Source of the DNA: an uncultured Rothia sp.
Lineage (GTDB): Bacteria > Actinomycetota > Actinomycetes > Actinomycetales > Micrococcaceae
Assembly (NCBI GenBank): GCA_946222285.1
Contig: CAMIIP010000003.1
Span: 186,001-250,000 of the forward strand
DNA length: 64,000 nucleotides
Direction: 5' to 3'
Within the stretch, counting starts at the first letter, position 1. Each line of letters begins with the position of its first letter. The position numbers and the translations under genes are program-made. This document shows positions 42,764 through 52,148 of this stretch, piece by piece. The notes beneath the pieces were generated by a model that saw only the letters and a program-made list of their open reading frames with translations, searched no databases and was not told the origin of the DNA.

Positions 42764-43456
42764 GTGCTAGTACTTGCTCTTGATTCTTCTGCTATCGCCT
42801 CCGTTGCATTGGCGCATGTTCATTCTCAAACCGGTGAGATTGAAATTCTGTCTCGTCGGTCAACCTCTGATACGCGTTCTCACGCTGAAGTCATGGCTCC
42901 TTTTGTTGCTGAAACTCTCGAAGAAGCCGGAGTTCAGCCTGGGCAGATTAAGGCGATAGTGTGCGGTACAGGACCCGGCCCTTTTACCGGCTTACGAGCG
43001 GGAATTGTGACCGCACGAACCTTAGGATTTGCCTGGGGGATACCCGTGTTTGGGCTGATGAGCCTCTATGCTCTAGCTGAATACGTGTATCAGGATGCTT
43101 TGCGGGCGAGAAACTCTGAGTTTCTGGTGGCTAGCGATGCGCGGCGCAAAGAAATCTATAGCGCTGAATTTGAGCTGGAAAATCGGGGGTATTCGCTGAT
43201 TTCTGGCCCTACCGTAGGATCAGCCAGCGATGCAGGGAACCTGCCCGCTTACGGCATAGGTGCCGGTCTTTTTGCCGAAGACGTAAACCTTGTTGAAGGC
43301 TTCGGACATCTTCAGCCAGATGCCGAATACCTGCTCAAGGCAGCGGCCCGTTTGGGAATCACTCATCTCTCTACCGATACTTCCGCTCTTTATCTGCGGG
43401 AATCCGACGCTAAAGTACCAGCAACTCGCAAAAAATCTAGCGGAGGCAAGAAATAA
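42764..43456 (+). CDS. tsaB: tRNA t6A biosynthesis protein TsaB
   Basis: TsaB is the inactive TsaD paralogue that forms the TsaBD heterodimer. The 230-residue protein begins MLVLALDSSAIASVAL and has STSDTRSHAEVMAPFV, then GTGPGPFTGLRAGIVTARTLGFAWGIPVFGLMSL near 70-103, the signature of the family. The GTG start has a GAC CGT context 58 bases after tsaE. Its stop is directly followed by the rimI ATG. Confidence 0.93.
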   Translation: MLVLALDSSAIASVALAHVHSQTGEIEILSRRSTSDTRSHAEVMAPFVAETLEEAGVQPGQIKAIVCGTGPGPFTGLRAGIVTARTLGFAWGIPVFGLMSLYALAEYVYQDALRARNSEFLVASDARRKEIYSAEFELENRGYSLISGPTVGSASDAGNLPAYGIGAGLFAEDVNLVEGFGHLQPDAEYLLKAAARLGITHLSTDTSALYLRESDAKVPATRKKSSGGKK

Positions 43457-43972
43457 ATGCTCATCGCTTCCCTACCCCAACGAGAGCGACTTACTCTTCG
43501 AGAAATGACTCTGGCGGATCTTGAAACGGTCCATCGCGCCGAAATGACCCTTTTCCCCGCGGATGCCTGGCCACTAGAAATGTTTCTTGCCGAAATCCAG
43601 CACGAAACTCGCGCCTACGTCGTCGTGGAAAAAGAGGGCGAAATTCTAGGATATGCCGGTGCTATGAGCATTGCTGATACCGCTGATATTCAGACTATCG
43701 CTGTGTTACCCGAGCATGAAGGCAAAGGATATGGGGGTATCATGCTCGATTTTCTGCACGAGGAAGTGACAGCCCGCGGTGCCGAACGTATCTTGTTAGA
43801 AGTTCGCGCAGATAACCCGCGTGCCCAGGCCCTTTATAGTCGTAAGGGCTACCGACAGATTCACCGGCGCCGGAACTATTACAACGACGGAACAGACGCA
43901 ATCATCATGGAAAAATCGTTGAATAGCCCCGCGCCAACTACCGATGCAGAAAGACTTTCCCATGACTCATGA
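43457..43972 (+). CDS. rimI: ribosomal protein S18 alanine N-acetyltransferase RimI
   Basis: This 171-residue GNAT acetyltransferase acetylates the N-terminus of ribosomal protein S18 in E. coli. It shows LREMTLADLETVHRAEMTLFPADAWPLEMF at the start, the acetyl-CoA loop VLPEHEGKGYGGIML near 89 and the RILLEVRADNPRAQALYSRKGY segment near 114. The position between tsaB and tsaD is typical of actinobacteria and many others. It abuts tsaB without a gap and overlaps tsaD by 11 bases. Confidence 0.92.
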   Translation: MLIASLPQRERLTLREMTLADLETVHRAEMTLFPADAWPLEMFLAEIQHETRAYVVVEKEGEILGYAGAMSIADTADIQTIAVLPEHEGKGYGGIMLDFLHEEVTARGAERILLEVRADNPRAQALYSRKGYRQIHRRRNYYNDGTDAIIMEKSLNSPAPTTDAERLSHDS

Positions 43973-45062
43973 ACCGCTGGTATTAGGAATTGAATCTTCC
44001 TGCGATGAAACCGGTATTGGCATTGTGCGCGGCAACAAATTACTGACCAACACGGTTTCTTCGTCAATGGATGAGCACGTGCGCTTTGGTGGAGTCATAC
44101 CCGAGATCGCTTCACGTGCTCACCTAGACGCTATGGTTCCCGCGCTGCAGCAGGCCCTGACTGAAGCTCAGGTGAAACTGGAAGAAATCGATGCCATTGC
44201 CGTCACCGCTGGACCCGGGCTTTCTGGCGCCCTGATGGTGGGCGTTTCTGCGGCTAAAGCTCTGGCTGTTGCCACGGGTAAACCGCTCTACGGTATCAAC
44301 CATCTAGTGGCTCATGTGGGTGTGGGACTGCTGGAAGACTCGGGGTTTGAGAGCCACGGCGCTGAAATTTTGGATCACCTACCAGAATCGGGGCTAGGCG
44401 CGCTCTTGGTTTCTGGCGGGCACACCGAAATTCTTGCGGTGCGGGATGTTACCGCAGATGTAGAGCTTCTCGGCTCAACACTGGACGACGCCGCTGGTGA
44501 AGCCTACGATAAAGTGGCGCGCCTGCTGGGGCTTACTTATCCCGGTGGACCTGCGATCGATCGGGTAGCACGAGATGGTAATTCTCAGGCATTCGTTTTT
44601 CCCCGTGGTCTCTCTGCCCGCAAATTTATGGGTACTGCCCAAGAGCCCGGTCCCCACCGCTACGACTTCTCGTTTTCGGGCCTGAAAACTGCCGTGGCGC
44701 GCGTCGTCGAAGGCTTTGAAGCGCGCGGTGAAGGGGTTCCTGTTGCCGACATTGCTGCCTCTTTTCAGGAGGCTGTAGTTGATGTGATTACGAAGAAAGC
44801 AATGCAGGCTTGCTCGGAGAAGGATATCAAAACTCTCTTACTGGGTGGCGGTGTAGCGGCAAATTCTCGACTTCGTGAGGTAACCGCTGCTCGTTGCGCT
44901 CAGCAGGGCATAGACCTGATTATCCCCAAGCTATCGCTGTGTACGGATAACGGGGCGATGGTAGCGGCTTTGGGCGCACGGCTTGTTACAGAGGGTAGAG
45001 AACCCTCAGGAATTACCTTTGAAGCGGATTCTTCGCTACCGGTAACTACTATTTCTCTCTAA
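43962..45062 (+). CDS. tsaD: tRNA t6A transferase subunit TsaD
   Basis: It transfers the threonylcarbamoyl group to A37 of ANN-decoding tRNAs. The 366-residue ASKHA protein has LGIESSCDETGIGIV near 7-21, GPGLSGALMVG near 86, the iron-binding INHLVAHVG motif (His and His near 110-115), LLVSGGHTEI near 149, and PKLSLCTDNGAMVAALG near 323. The ATG at 43962 overlaps rimI. It is the last gene of the operon, closed by a perfect hairpin. Confidence 0.95.
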   Translation: MTHEPLVLGIESSCDETGIGIVRGNKLLTNTVSSSMDEHVRFGGVIPEIASRAHLDAMVPALQQALTEAQVKLEEIDAIAVTAGPGLSGALMVGVSAAKALAVATGKPLYGINHLVAHVGVGLLEDSGFESHGAEILDHLPESGLGALLVSGGHTEILAVRDVTADVELLGSTLDDAAGEAYDKVARLLGLTYPGGPAIDRVARDGNSQAFVFPRGLSARKFMGTAQEPGPHRYDFSFSGLKTAVARVVEGFEARGEGVPVADIAASFQEAVVDVITKKAMQACSEKDIKTLLLGGGVAANSRLREVTAARCAQQGIDLIIPKLSLCTDNGAMVAALGARLVTEGREPSGITFEADSSLPVTTISL

Positions 45063-45075
45063 AGAACCACATGGA

Positions 45076-45109
45076 AAAGTCCGAACCTCACGGGCGAGGT
45101 TCGGACTTT
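45076..45109. terminator. bidirectional terminator between tsaD and the YbdK-type gene
   Basis: AAAGTCCGAACCTC pairs perfectly with GAGGTTCGGACTTT (14 bp, 6-base loop). It lies between convergent genes (stops at 45062 and 45126) with A/T flanks on both sides, so it can serve both. Confidence 0.8.
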
Positions 45110-45125
45110 GCGCGCTGTGAGCGTC

Positions 45126-46274
45126 CTAGACGCGGTAGGGCGCTTTGCCCTGTTCAATCAAATGGCGAACTACCGCGCTGAGATCTCCCTGGTTTTCCTG
45201 GGCAACGCGGCGTTGTCGAGCTGAACTGCCGCCGTCGCGAATAATCCGTTCGATCTGTGCCAAATCGTTGGTGCATCCCAGATCACGTGCAATAGGTTCA
45301 AAGCGGTTGAGCAGACGCTCGATATCCTCGGTGACCAACAGCTCCCGGTTGGAATTGTCTTGGATAATAATCGCATCTAATCCATAGCGGGCGGCACGCC
45401 ACTTGTTCTCCTGCATATGCCAGGGTTTGAGCGGATCAGTAATTTTCCCCGCGTCAAAATCACGAGAGAGCGATTCAACCAGACACTGGTCGAAGGCAGT
45501 AATGGCGGCTATATCGTTGAGCGAGGGCAGGCCGTCACAGACACGCATCTCCACCGTGCCATAGTGAGTAACGGGGCGAATATCCCAGCGGTTCTCGCTG
45601 GGATCGTCGATGACACCGGTGGTCATCAAATCGTCTAAAAATTCTTCGTACTCAGTCCAGCTCTCAAAACAGAACGGCAAACCAGCGGTGGGCAACTGCT
45701 GAAACATGAGTGCGCGCTGGCTGGCATAGCCGGTATCGGTCCCTTCCCAGAAAGGAGAGGACGCCGAAAGTGCCAACAGTTGCGGGTAGAAATTACTCAG
45801 TCCGTTCAGTACCGGCAGAGTCTTTGCTTTCTGATCGATACCGGTATGAACGTGCACTCCAAAAATCATCATTTGTCGGCCCCAATACTGGGTGCGGTCC
45901 AGCATCTTCTGATAACGGTCCTTGCTGGCTATGGGTTGTTCGCTGGAACGAGAGAAAGGGTGAGTGCCCGCGGAGAAAAGATCGATTCCTACCTGATCGG
46001 TTACTTCACGCAGTGAGCCGAGGGCATCTTCGAGCTGCCGCATCGAATCTGCAACCGTTGTGCAAACACCGGTGACCAGTTCCAGCGTATTATCGAGAAA
46101 TTCGCCGGTGATGTGCGGACCGCTCGAAGAATCTAAGAGATCGGGGTTTTGCTCTTCGGCAAGAGCTAAGACTTCCTGCGCCTGAGACGACAGCTCGAAT
46201 GTCTCTCTATCAACGAGAGCGAGCTCCCATTCAACGCCCAAGGTTGATTGGGCGGATTCGGCAAATGAAATCAC
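45126..46274 (-). CDS. YbdK-family carboxylate-amine ligase (GCS2-type)
   Basis: This 382-residue ATP-grasp-like enzyme belongs to the glutamate-cysteine ligase type 2 family: STLGVEWELALVDRETFEL near 10, SGPHITGEFLDNTLELVTGV near 51, THPFSRSSEQ near 104, FGVHVHTGID near 137, YASQRALMFQQLPTAGLPF, and RPVTHYGTVEMRVCDGLPS near 234. YbdK of E. coli has weak glutamate-cysteine ligase activity. The genus uses mycothiol (mshA is nearby), so glutathione synthesis is not expected and the real substrate is unknown. It is monocistronic. Confidence 0.85.
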   Translation of the reverse strand: MISFAESAQSTLGVEWELALVDRETFELSSQAQEVLALAEEQNPDLLDSSSGPHITGEFLDNTLELVTGVCTTVADSMRQLEDALGSLREVTDQVGIDLFSAGTHPFSRSSEQPIASKDRYQKMLDRTQYWGRQMMIFGVHVHTGIDQKAKTLPVLNGLSNFYPQLLALSASSPFWEGTDTGYASQRALMFQQLPTAGLPFCFESWTEYEEFLDDLMTTGVIDDPSENRWDIRPVTHYGTVEMRVCDGLPSLNDIAAITAFDQCLVESLSRDFDAGKITDPLKPWHMQENKWRAARYGLDAIIIQDNSNRELLVTEDIERLLNRFEPIARDLGCTNDLAQIERIIRDGGSSARQRRVAQENQGDLSAVVRHLIEQGKAPYRV

Positions 46275-46392
46275 TAGGGTTCTCCTGCGCGGGGATAAGT
46301 TCTAAATATAAATAAGGGTAAGCGTTCCCATCGTAGTTCAGATAAATTAGGGGAAACGTTTCAATGTTACTTTGAATGAAAGATTACCCAGT

Positions 46393-47682
46393 CTACCTAT
46401 CGGATGATGAATTGATAGCCCTGGCATGGATCGCAACTCTGCGGGAATGAGTGCCTTCACCGATGCGGGTAATAATGAGAGTCGCCTCAACAGTTCCCTT
46501 TTTCTTTTTCCCCTGGCCAAGAAGCTTCTTACGGAGTTGCTCGGGCACGATGTCTACGCCGCGTTTCTTGATGGTGAGGGCGCCGATATTTTCTTCTCGT
46601 ACCCATTTTTTGAGCACCTTATCGTTCAGAGACATTTCTCCTAGCACTTCGTAGGCTGAGGCAGCGGGGGAGTGCACAAGCTGAGTTGAGCTGAGGTAGG
46701 CGATGCGTTCGTCGATGAGGTGCGCTTCGAGTTGCGCTGCCAACTTGCCCACTAGATGGGCGCGGATGACGGCGCCGTCGGGTTCATAAAGATAGGTTTC
46801 GATCTCACCTGCTGAGGCAGGTAGCTCATCGCTATCACCGGTTTCGCTGAAAAGTTCTGAGAGAATTTCGGGAGAACGGGGATTGGCGGAGAGCAGGGTA
46901 GCTGAACGGCGTATTCCCTTTCTAGCTAAAGCATTGAACCAGAGAACTACCTCTACTACTTGAGACCCATGGCTCACCCACTGAGCCTCACAGTTTGCGG
47001 GGATTTCTTCGTGGGGTATACCGGGACCCATTTTGACACCCATGGGTATCCCTGTGGCGGCAAGTTTTTTGATAAAGGACAGGGGAGGCGAAAATGCTTC
47101 GGGGTCAAAAATTCGTGAGGTGGTGTGTCCGCCGTCTACGGTACGGCGGGCAGGATCCAGCCAAAGTGCCTGAGGGGGTTTCCCTGCTGAATCTGTGAGT
47201 TCTTCTAATACCATATTTTCAACATTGCCCACCAGTACCTGAGAACCAGTAAACTCTCGCAGGTTATAGGCAGTGAAGGCAGCGGTTTCTTTATCGAGTT
47301 CCACGGCAAGAACTTCTAATCCTGCCTGCGCGAAGGCGAGAGAATCTGCGCCAATACCGCACCCTAAATCTGCCACAGACTTTAGTCCCGCCTCTTGCAT
47401 CCGCTGAGCATGCAATTGCGCTACCGCTGCGCGTGTCGCCTGCTCATACCCTGCTTCGGTAAAAAGCATAGAAAATGCGGTATCGCCGAATTTTTGCTGC
47501 CCCAACGTGCGAAGTTTCGCCTGGTTCAATATGGCGGAAACTTCTGGAGGAGTGAATCCTTGGGCACGCAAGGCGCTTGCATTTTCAAGGGCTTGCTGAG
47601 GGTTGTAGGGCAGGAATCTTTCAATCGCCTGGAGCTGTGTGGCAGTGAAAGAAAGGGCGGGAGGTGGAGCGAAAATCGACAT
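46393..47682 (-). CDS. class I SAM-dependent methyltransferase with THUMP-like domain
   Basis: The 429-residue protein has an N-terminal helical part, a Rossmann methyltransferase core with VADLGCGIGADSLAFAQAG near 104-122 (SAM motif I), AVELDKETA (motif II), and LWLDPARR near 176, and then a C-terminal region typical of the THUMP-like class (VREENIGALTIKKRGVDIVPEQLRKKL near 370). This architecture is known in actinobacteria and firmicutes and is thought to act on RNA. No specific target is known to me. It is monocistronic. Confidence 0.85.
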   Translation of the reverse strand: MSIFAPPPALSFTATQLQAIERFLPYNPQQALENASALRAQGFTPPEVSAILNQAKLRTLGQQKFGDTAFSMLFTEAGYEQATRAAVAQLHAQRMQEAGLKSVADLGCGIGADSLAFAQAGLEVLAVELDKETAAFTAYNLREFTGSQVLVGNVENMVLEELTDSAGKPPQALWLDPARRTVDGGHTTSRIFDPEAFSPPLSFIKKLAATGIPMGVKMGPGIPHEEIPANCEAQWVSHGSQVVEVVLWFNALARKGIRRSATLLSANPRSPEILSELFSETGDSDELPASAGEIETYLYEPDGAVIRAHLVGKLAAQLEAHLIDERIAYLSSTQLVHSPAASAYEVLGEMSLNDKVLKKWVREENIGALTIKKRGVDIVPEQLRKKLLGQGKKKKGTVEATLIITRIGEGTHSRRVAIHARAINSSSDR

Positions 47683-47806
47683 CAGTTTCTATCCTAGCGA
47701 ACTGTAGAAAATATGATGAGCAAGGGCGTTTCGCAATGGCTATGCGCTCATCGCGAAACGCCGTGCATTTCTTGACCGGGCCAGGCGGACGGCTCTAAAG
47801 TTTGTA

Positions 47807-47833
47807 TTAGCACTTGACCGCTGACAGTGCTAA
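47807..47833 (+). promoter_or_regulatory. CIRCE operator (HrcA site) upstream of groES
   Basis: TTAGCACTT, 9 bases, then CAGTGCTAA: the classic CIRCE layout (TTAGCACTC-N9-GAGTGCTAA) with one position altered in each arm (T and C at the inner ends). It is 93 bases before the groES start. It indicates heat-shock control by HrcA, whose gene is not in the window. Confidence 0.85.
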
Positions 47834-47926
47834 AAAACGAGCTGGGGCGACACCGCGACGACGCCTCAACACGTGCATCGACTCGGTCATTTACCGTAAG
47901 AATTGATTTCTAATCAAGGAGAAATA

Positions 47927-48220
47927 ATGACTTCCATCAAGCCTCTTGAAGACCGCGTAGTAGTTCAGATCGTTCAGGCAGAGCAGACCACCGCATCCGG
48001 TCTGGTGATTCCTGAAACTGCTAAAGAAAAGCCCCAGGAAGCCAAGGTTATTGCCGTTGGTCCCGGTCGCGTAGACGACAAAGGCAACCGTCTTCCCGTC
48101 GATGTTGCAGAGGGCGATACCGTGATTTTCTCCAAGTACGGCGGAACCGAAGTTTCCTTCGATGGTCAGGAATACCTGATTCTCTCTGCACGCGACGTAC
48201 TCGCAGTTATTAGCAAGTAA
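47927..48220 (+). CDS. groES: co-chaperonin GroES
   Basis: This 97-residue protein is the lid of the GroEL chaperonin. It shows IKPLEDRVVVQ, ASGLVIPETAKEKPQEAKVIAVGPG (mobile loop) and YGGTEVSFDGQEYLILSARDVLAVI. The ATG at 47927 has an AAGGAG ribosome site; the frame is open upstream. It is 28 bases from groEL, under the CIRCE operator. Confidence 0.97.
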   Translation: MTSIKPLEDRVVVQIVQAEQTTASGLVIPETAKEKPQEAKVIAVGPGRVDDKGNRLPVDVAEGDTVIFSKYGGTEVSFDGQEYLILSARDVLAVISK

Positions 48221-48248
48221 AACCCCAACTGAAGGAGCTGATGAGTTC

Positions 48249-49838
48249 ATGGCAAAACAGCTAGAATTCAACGATGCTGCTCGTAAGAGCCTCCAAGCCG
48301 GTGTGGACAAGCTTGCAGATACCGTTAAGGTCACCCTCGGCCCGCGCGGTCGCAATGTTGTACTGGATAAGCAATGGGGTTCACCGATTATCACTAACGA
48401 TGGCGTGTCTATCGCTCGTGAAATCGAACTTGAGAACCCCTACGAGAATCTTGGCGCGCAGCTAGCTAAAGAAGTTGCGACTAAGACTAACGACGTTGCT
48501 GGCGATGGCACTACCACTGCGACCGTTTTGGCTCAGGCTCTGGTTGCAGAAGGATTGCGCAACGTAACCGCGGGTGCAGCACCTGGCGAAGTTAAGCGCG
48601 GTATTGAGCTAGCAACTAAGACCGTTTCTCAGCGCCTGCTAGAGAATGCTCGTGAGGTTCAGGGCGAAGAAGTAGCTCATGTGGCTGCTATTTCCGCTCA
48701 GTCACCAGAAAATGGTGAGCTACTTGCTGAAGCTTTCTCAAAGGTGGGTCAAGACGGCGTTATTACCATTGAAGACGGCTCAAGCACCGAAATCGAACTA
48801 GACATTACCGAAGGTATGCAGTTCGACAAGGGCTACCTCTCGCCTTCATTTGTTACCGATGCAGAGCGTGCAGAAGCAGTTCTCGAAGATACCGCAGTTC
48901 TGCTCTTTCAGGGCAAGATTTCTTCGGTTCATGAGATTATGCCGCTGTTGGAAAAGATCGTTCAGGCCAAGAAGCCCCTGACCATCATCGCTGAAGACGT
49001 TGATGGTGAAGCTCTTTCCACCCTGGTGGTGAACAAGATGCGCGGTAACCTTAACGTAGTTGCTCTCAAAGCACCCGGATTTGGCGATCGCCGCAAGGCC
49101 ATTTTTGAGGATCTCGCTATTCTGACCGGTGGCACCGTCATTACTAGCGAACTCGGTGTAAGCCTTGATTCTGTCACCCTGGAGCAACTGGGTTCTGCCC
49201 GTCGCATCACCGTGACCAAGAACAACACCACCATCGTTGATGGTGGCGGTACCAAAGAGGCAGTCGCCGATCGTGTAGCTCAAATCCGCAAGGAAATTGA
49301 GCGCGTAGATTCCGAATGGGACCGCGAGAAGCTCAAAGAGCGCCTTGCCAAACTTGCCGGCGGCGTCGGCGTGATCAAGGTGGGTGCTGCTACTGAGGTC
49401 GAGGCCAAAGAACGCAAGCACCGTATCGAGGACGCCGTATCTTCCACTCGCGCTGCTCTCGAAGAGGGCATTGTGGCAGGTGGCGGAACTGCGCTGGTAC
49501 ATGCGATTGCCGCACTAGATGAGCTCACCCTTGACTCTAAGGACGCTCGGACCGGTGTTGAAATCGTCAAACGTGCTCTCGTTCAGCCCCTGCGCTGGAT
49601 CGCCGAGAACGCTGGCGAAGATGGCTACGTAGTGACCTCCAAGGTAGCGGAGCTTCCTTTGGGCTCAGGTTTCAATGCAAAGACCGGTGAATATGGCGAT
49701 CTGATGAGTGCTGGCGTGATTGACCCTGTCAAGGTAACTCGCTCTGCTTTAGAGAACGCTTCATCGATTGCTGCTCTGGTTCTCACCACCGAGACACTGG
49801 TGGTTGATAAGCCCGCAGAAACAGACGAAGAGAAGTAA
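48249..49838 (+). CDS. groL: chaperonin GroEL (60 kDa)
   Basis: This 529-residue ATP-dependent folding chaperone has KVTLGPRGRNVVLDKQWGSPIITNDGVSIARE near 21-52, the ATP motif NDVAGDGTTTATVLAQAL near 81 and GIVAGGGTALVHAI near 402. It ends ...DEEK, without the Gly-Gly-Met repeats of typical GroEL and without the His-rich tail of GroEL1 of mycobacteria. It directly follows groES in the same operon. Many actinobacteria have a second groL elsewhere; this cannot be checked here. Confidence 0.96.
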   Translation: MAKQLEFNDAARKSLQAGVDKLADTVKVTLGPRGRNVVLDKQWGSPIITNDGVSIAREIELENPYENLGAQLAKEVATKTNDVAGDGTTTATVLAQALVAEGLRNVTAGAAPGEVKRGIELATKTVSQRLLENAREVQGEEVAHVAAISAQSPENGELLAEAFSKVGQDGVITIEDGSSTEIELDITEGMQFDKGYLSPSFVTDAERAEAVLEDTAVLLFQGKISSVHEIMPLLEKIVQAKKPLTIIAEDVDGEALSTLVVNKMRGNLNVVALKAPGFGDRRKAIFEDLAILTGGTVITSELGVSLDSVTLEQLGSARRITVTKNNTTIVDGGGTKEAVADRVAQIRKEIERVDSEWDREKLKERLAKLAGGVGVIKVGAATEVEAKERKHRIEDAVSSTRAALEEGIVAGGGTALVHAIAALDELTLDSKDARTGVEIVKRALVQPLRWIAENAGEDGYVVTSKVAELPLGSGFNAKTGEYGDLMSAGVIDPVKVTRSALENASSIAALVLTTETLVVDKPAETDEEK

Positions 49839-49872
49839 AATCTTCAAAACCTATCCGCAAGGTATAGGCAGG

Positions 49873-49912
49873 TCTCCCGCTTGTGTTTACTCACAAAGCG
49901 GGAGATTTTTTT
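49873..49912 (+). terminator. rho-independent terminator after groL
   Basis: TCTCCCGCTT pairs with AAGCGGGAGA (extended by GTG and CAC with one unpaired base) and is followed by seven T residues. Confidence 0.88.
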
Positions 49913-50036
49913 ATCTACAGAAGCTTTATAAGTAAACTTCGGGTAACGTATTCATAGCTAATTCAGCACTCACACCTTAGATATGTTCTCTTTCCACCAG
50001 AAAACAGTGGGGACATTGAGTAGATAATTGAGCCAG

Positions 50037-52127
50037 ATGACCGAATCCCGCATAGTTTCCGAGAGCTCCTGGAATAAAACTCCAGAGACTCACATTGTTA
50101 ACAACCAAGCGCACCGAAAATTCAGATCCGAGATTCAGGGTCTTCGTGCGCTAGCCTTGCTCCTTGTTGCCGCCTATCATTTTTGGTTCGGAAAGGTCTC
50201 CGGCGGCGTTGATGTCTTTCTTTTAATTTCTGCTTTTCTGATGACGGGCTCGTTTGTTCGTCGGATTGAAAACAAGAAGTTCCAAGGAATTTCATCTGTT
50301 TTTGACTACTGGATTCATGTTTTCAAACGAATTTTGCCACTCGCTTCTATTACGGTGGTTGGAATCTTGCTGGGTTCCTACCTCTTTCTGCCTGCCGAAC
50401 GGTGGGAGAGTCTTATCTCGGAAGCCAAGGCGGTAGTTTTCTACTACCAAAACTGGTGGTCTATCGCCAATATGGTGGATTATTACGCCGCTGATACTTC
50501 GGTGGCTTCACCCTTCCGCCACTATTGGTCTCTTTCAGTTCAGGGGCAAATCTACCTACTTTGGCCTCTCTTCTTCTTGCTGGGCTGGTTCATCATTCGT
50601 ATTACCCGCGTTAACGTGCGCGGCATGATGCTTCTCCTCTTCGGTACTATTTTTGCCAGCTCTTTGGCGTACTCGGTGTACGTCACTGCAGCTAGCCAGC
50701 AAACTGCTTACTTCAATACCTTTGCCCGTCTCTGGGAATTCGCGTTAGGCTCACTCATAGCCATCGTTTTGCCCTGGCTGAGTCTTAATCGTTATCTGCG
50801 CGCCGTCATGGGCTGGGCAGGTATTATCATGATTATCACCTGCGGTTTCATCTTTGATGTGGAGGGAGTGTTCCCCGGTTATCACGCCTTATGGCCAACC
50901 CTTGCGGCAGCCATGATTATCGTTGCCGGTGACACCCAGACTAAGTTTGGTCCGGAAAAAATCTTGACACTTAAACCGCTGATGTGGCTGGGCAAGTATT
51001 CTTACGGTCTGTATCTGATTCACTGGCCGCTTTTGGTCTTCTACCTTTCCCGCAACCACACCGAAAAAGCAGGCTTTATCTCCGGGCTTGGTCTCTTGGT
51101 GCTATCGGTCTTCTTCTCCTACATGGTGACTCGATGGATAGAAGACCCCTTACGCGGATGGAAAAAACTCGATGCTTCAAGGATTCGTGCTTTCGGCGCC
51201 GTCGTGGCTTGTATAGCTCTAGTGATGATTCCCGCCTCAGCCTGGCAATGGAAAATTACCTCGGATGCACACAAAGCCGCTGAGCTACAAGCTATCAATA
51301 ACCCAGGGGCTCAAGTCCTGGATCCAGATTTCATCTTTGAAGGGGACCCTGCGGCAGCTCCTTACCCAGCCCTGTCACAAATGTCGAATGAGTGGGCAGA
51401 CCTGGGGGAGTCCTGCGAAAACAACCTGCCGTTTGAAACGGATGTTGAACTCAACGACTTCTGCACCATAGCCAACCAGGTTCCTGATTCCGAACGAACC
51501 GTGGTAGCGGTAGGAAACAGCCATATGCAGGTTTGGGCGCCAGCTCTGATCTCATACGCTCAGGAACACGACTGGAATCTCCTGTTCTATGTTGAGGGCG
51601 GTTGCTTCTTCGATATTCCCGAACCCGGGCATGAGGGCGACTGCAAAGGGTACTCAAATCAGGCTTATCAGTTCATTGAAGATTCTGATGCACAAACTGT
51701 TTTTCTCACCGGATCGGTGGGCGCACCTAATCAGCAAGATCATGTGGATGAGCGATTGGTTGATCGAATTCGTACCCTCACCGGTAGCGGATATGAAGTT
51801 ATTGGTTTCCGCGATCATCCTCGCTTTTCCGAGGGGTTCTCAGCTTGCTGGGAAGGCGATGAAGCACAGTGCACCAAACCTGCAGGACAAAATGTCGATG
51901 AAAATCCTTTGGACCCCCTAGAGGAGCGGTACCCGGGATTTGCCACCATTAACTTCACTGACTTGGTCTGTCCAGATAGAAATTGCCCGGCAATTATCGG
52001 CAATGTTTACACCTACATGGACAGCAACCACCTCACTAAAACCTATGTAGAAACAGCTCAGGAAGAAACCTCCCTCCGAATCGATGATGCCCACCAACGA
52101 GCAGAAGAGGCCTTAGCCACCCGCTAA
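50037..52127 (+). CDS. acyltransferase-3/SGNH hydrolase membrane protein (OafA/OatA type)
   Basis: This 696-residue protein has an N-terminal acyltransferase-3 domain with about ten membrane segments (FRSEIQGLRALALLLVAAYHFWFGKVSGGVDVFLLISAFLM near 30-70; SLSVQGQIYLLWPLFFLL near 160; WLGKYSYGLYLIHWPLL near 320), and an extracellular C-terminal SGNH-like domain (VAVGNSHMQ near 489 and DSNHLT near 660, giving Ser and Asp-xx-His). Such proteins O-acetylate peptidoglycan or surface glycans. The ATG at 50037 is chosen; a TTG three codons upstream is possible. It is followed at 21 bases by a broken tandem paralogue. Confidence 0.87.
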   Translation: MTESRIVSESSWNKTPETHIVNNQAHRKFRSEIQGLRALALLLVAAYHFWFGKVSGGVDVFLLISAFLMTGSFVRRIENKKFQGISSVFDYWIHVFKRILPLASITVVGILLGSYLFLPAERWESLISEAKAVVFYYQNWWSIANMVDYYAADTSVASPFRHYWSLSVQGQIYLLWPLFFLLGWFIIRITRVNVRGMMLLLFGTIFASSLAYSVYVTAASQQTAYFNTFARLWEFALGSLIAIVLPWLSLNRYLRAVMGWAGIIMIITCGFIFDVEGVFPGYHALWPTLAAAMIIVAGDTQTKFGPEKILTLKPLMWLGKYSYGLYLIHWPLLVFYLSRNHTEKAGFISGLGLLVLSVFFSYMVTRWIEDPLRGWKKLDASRIRAFGAVVACIALVMIPASAWQWKITSDAHKAAELQAINNPGAQVLDPDFIFEGDPAAAPYPALSQMSNEWADLGESCENNLPFETDVELNDFCTIANQVPDSERTVVAVGNSHMQVWAPALISYAQEHDWNLLFYVEGGCFFDIPEPGHEGDCKGYSNQAYQFIEDSDAQTVFLTGSVGAPNQQDHVDERLVDRIRTLTGSGYEVIGFRDHPRFSEGFSACWEGDEAQCTKPAGQNVDENPLDPLEERYPGFATINFTDLVCPDRNCPAIIGNVYTYMDSNHLTKTYVETAQEETSLRIDDAHQRAEEALATR

Positions 52128-52148
52128 GTCCTGTCTGAGAAGAGAGTT

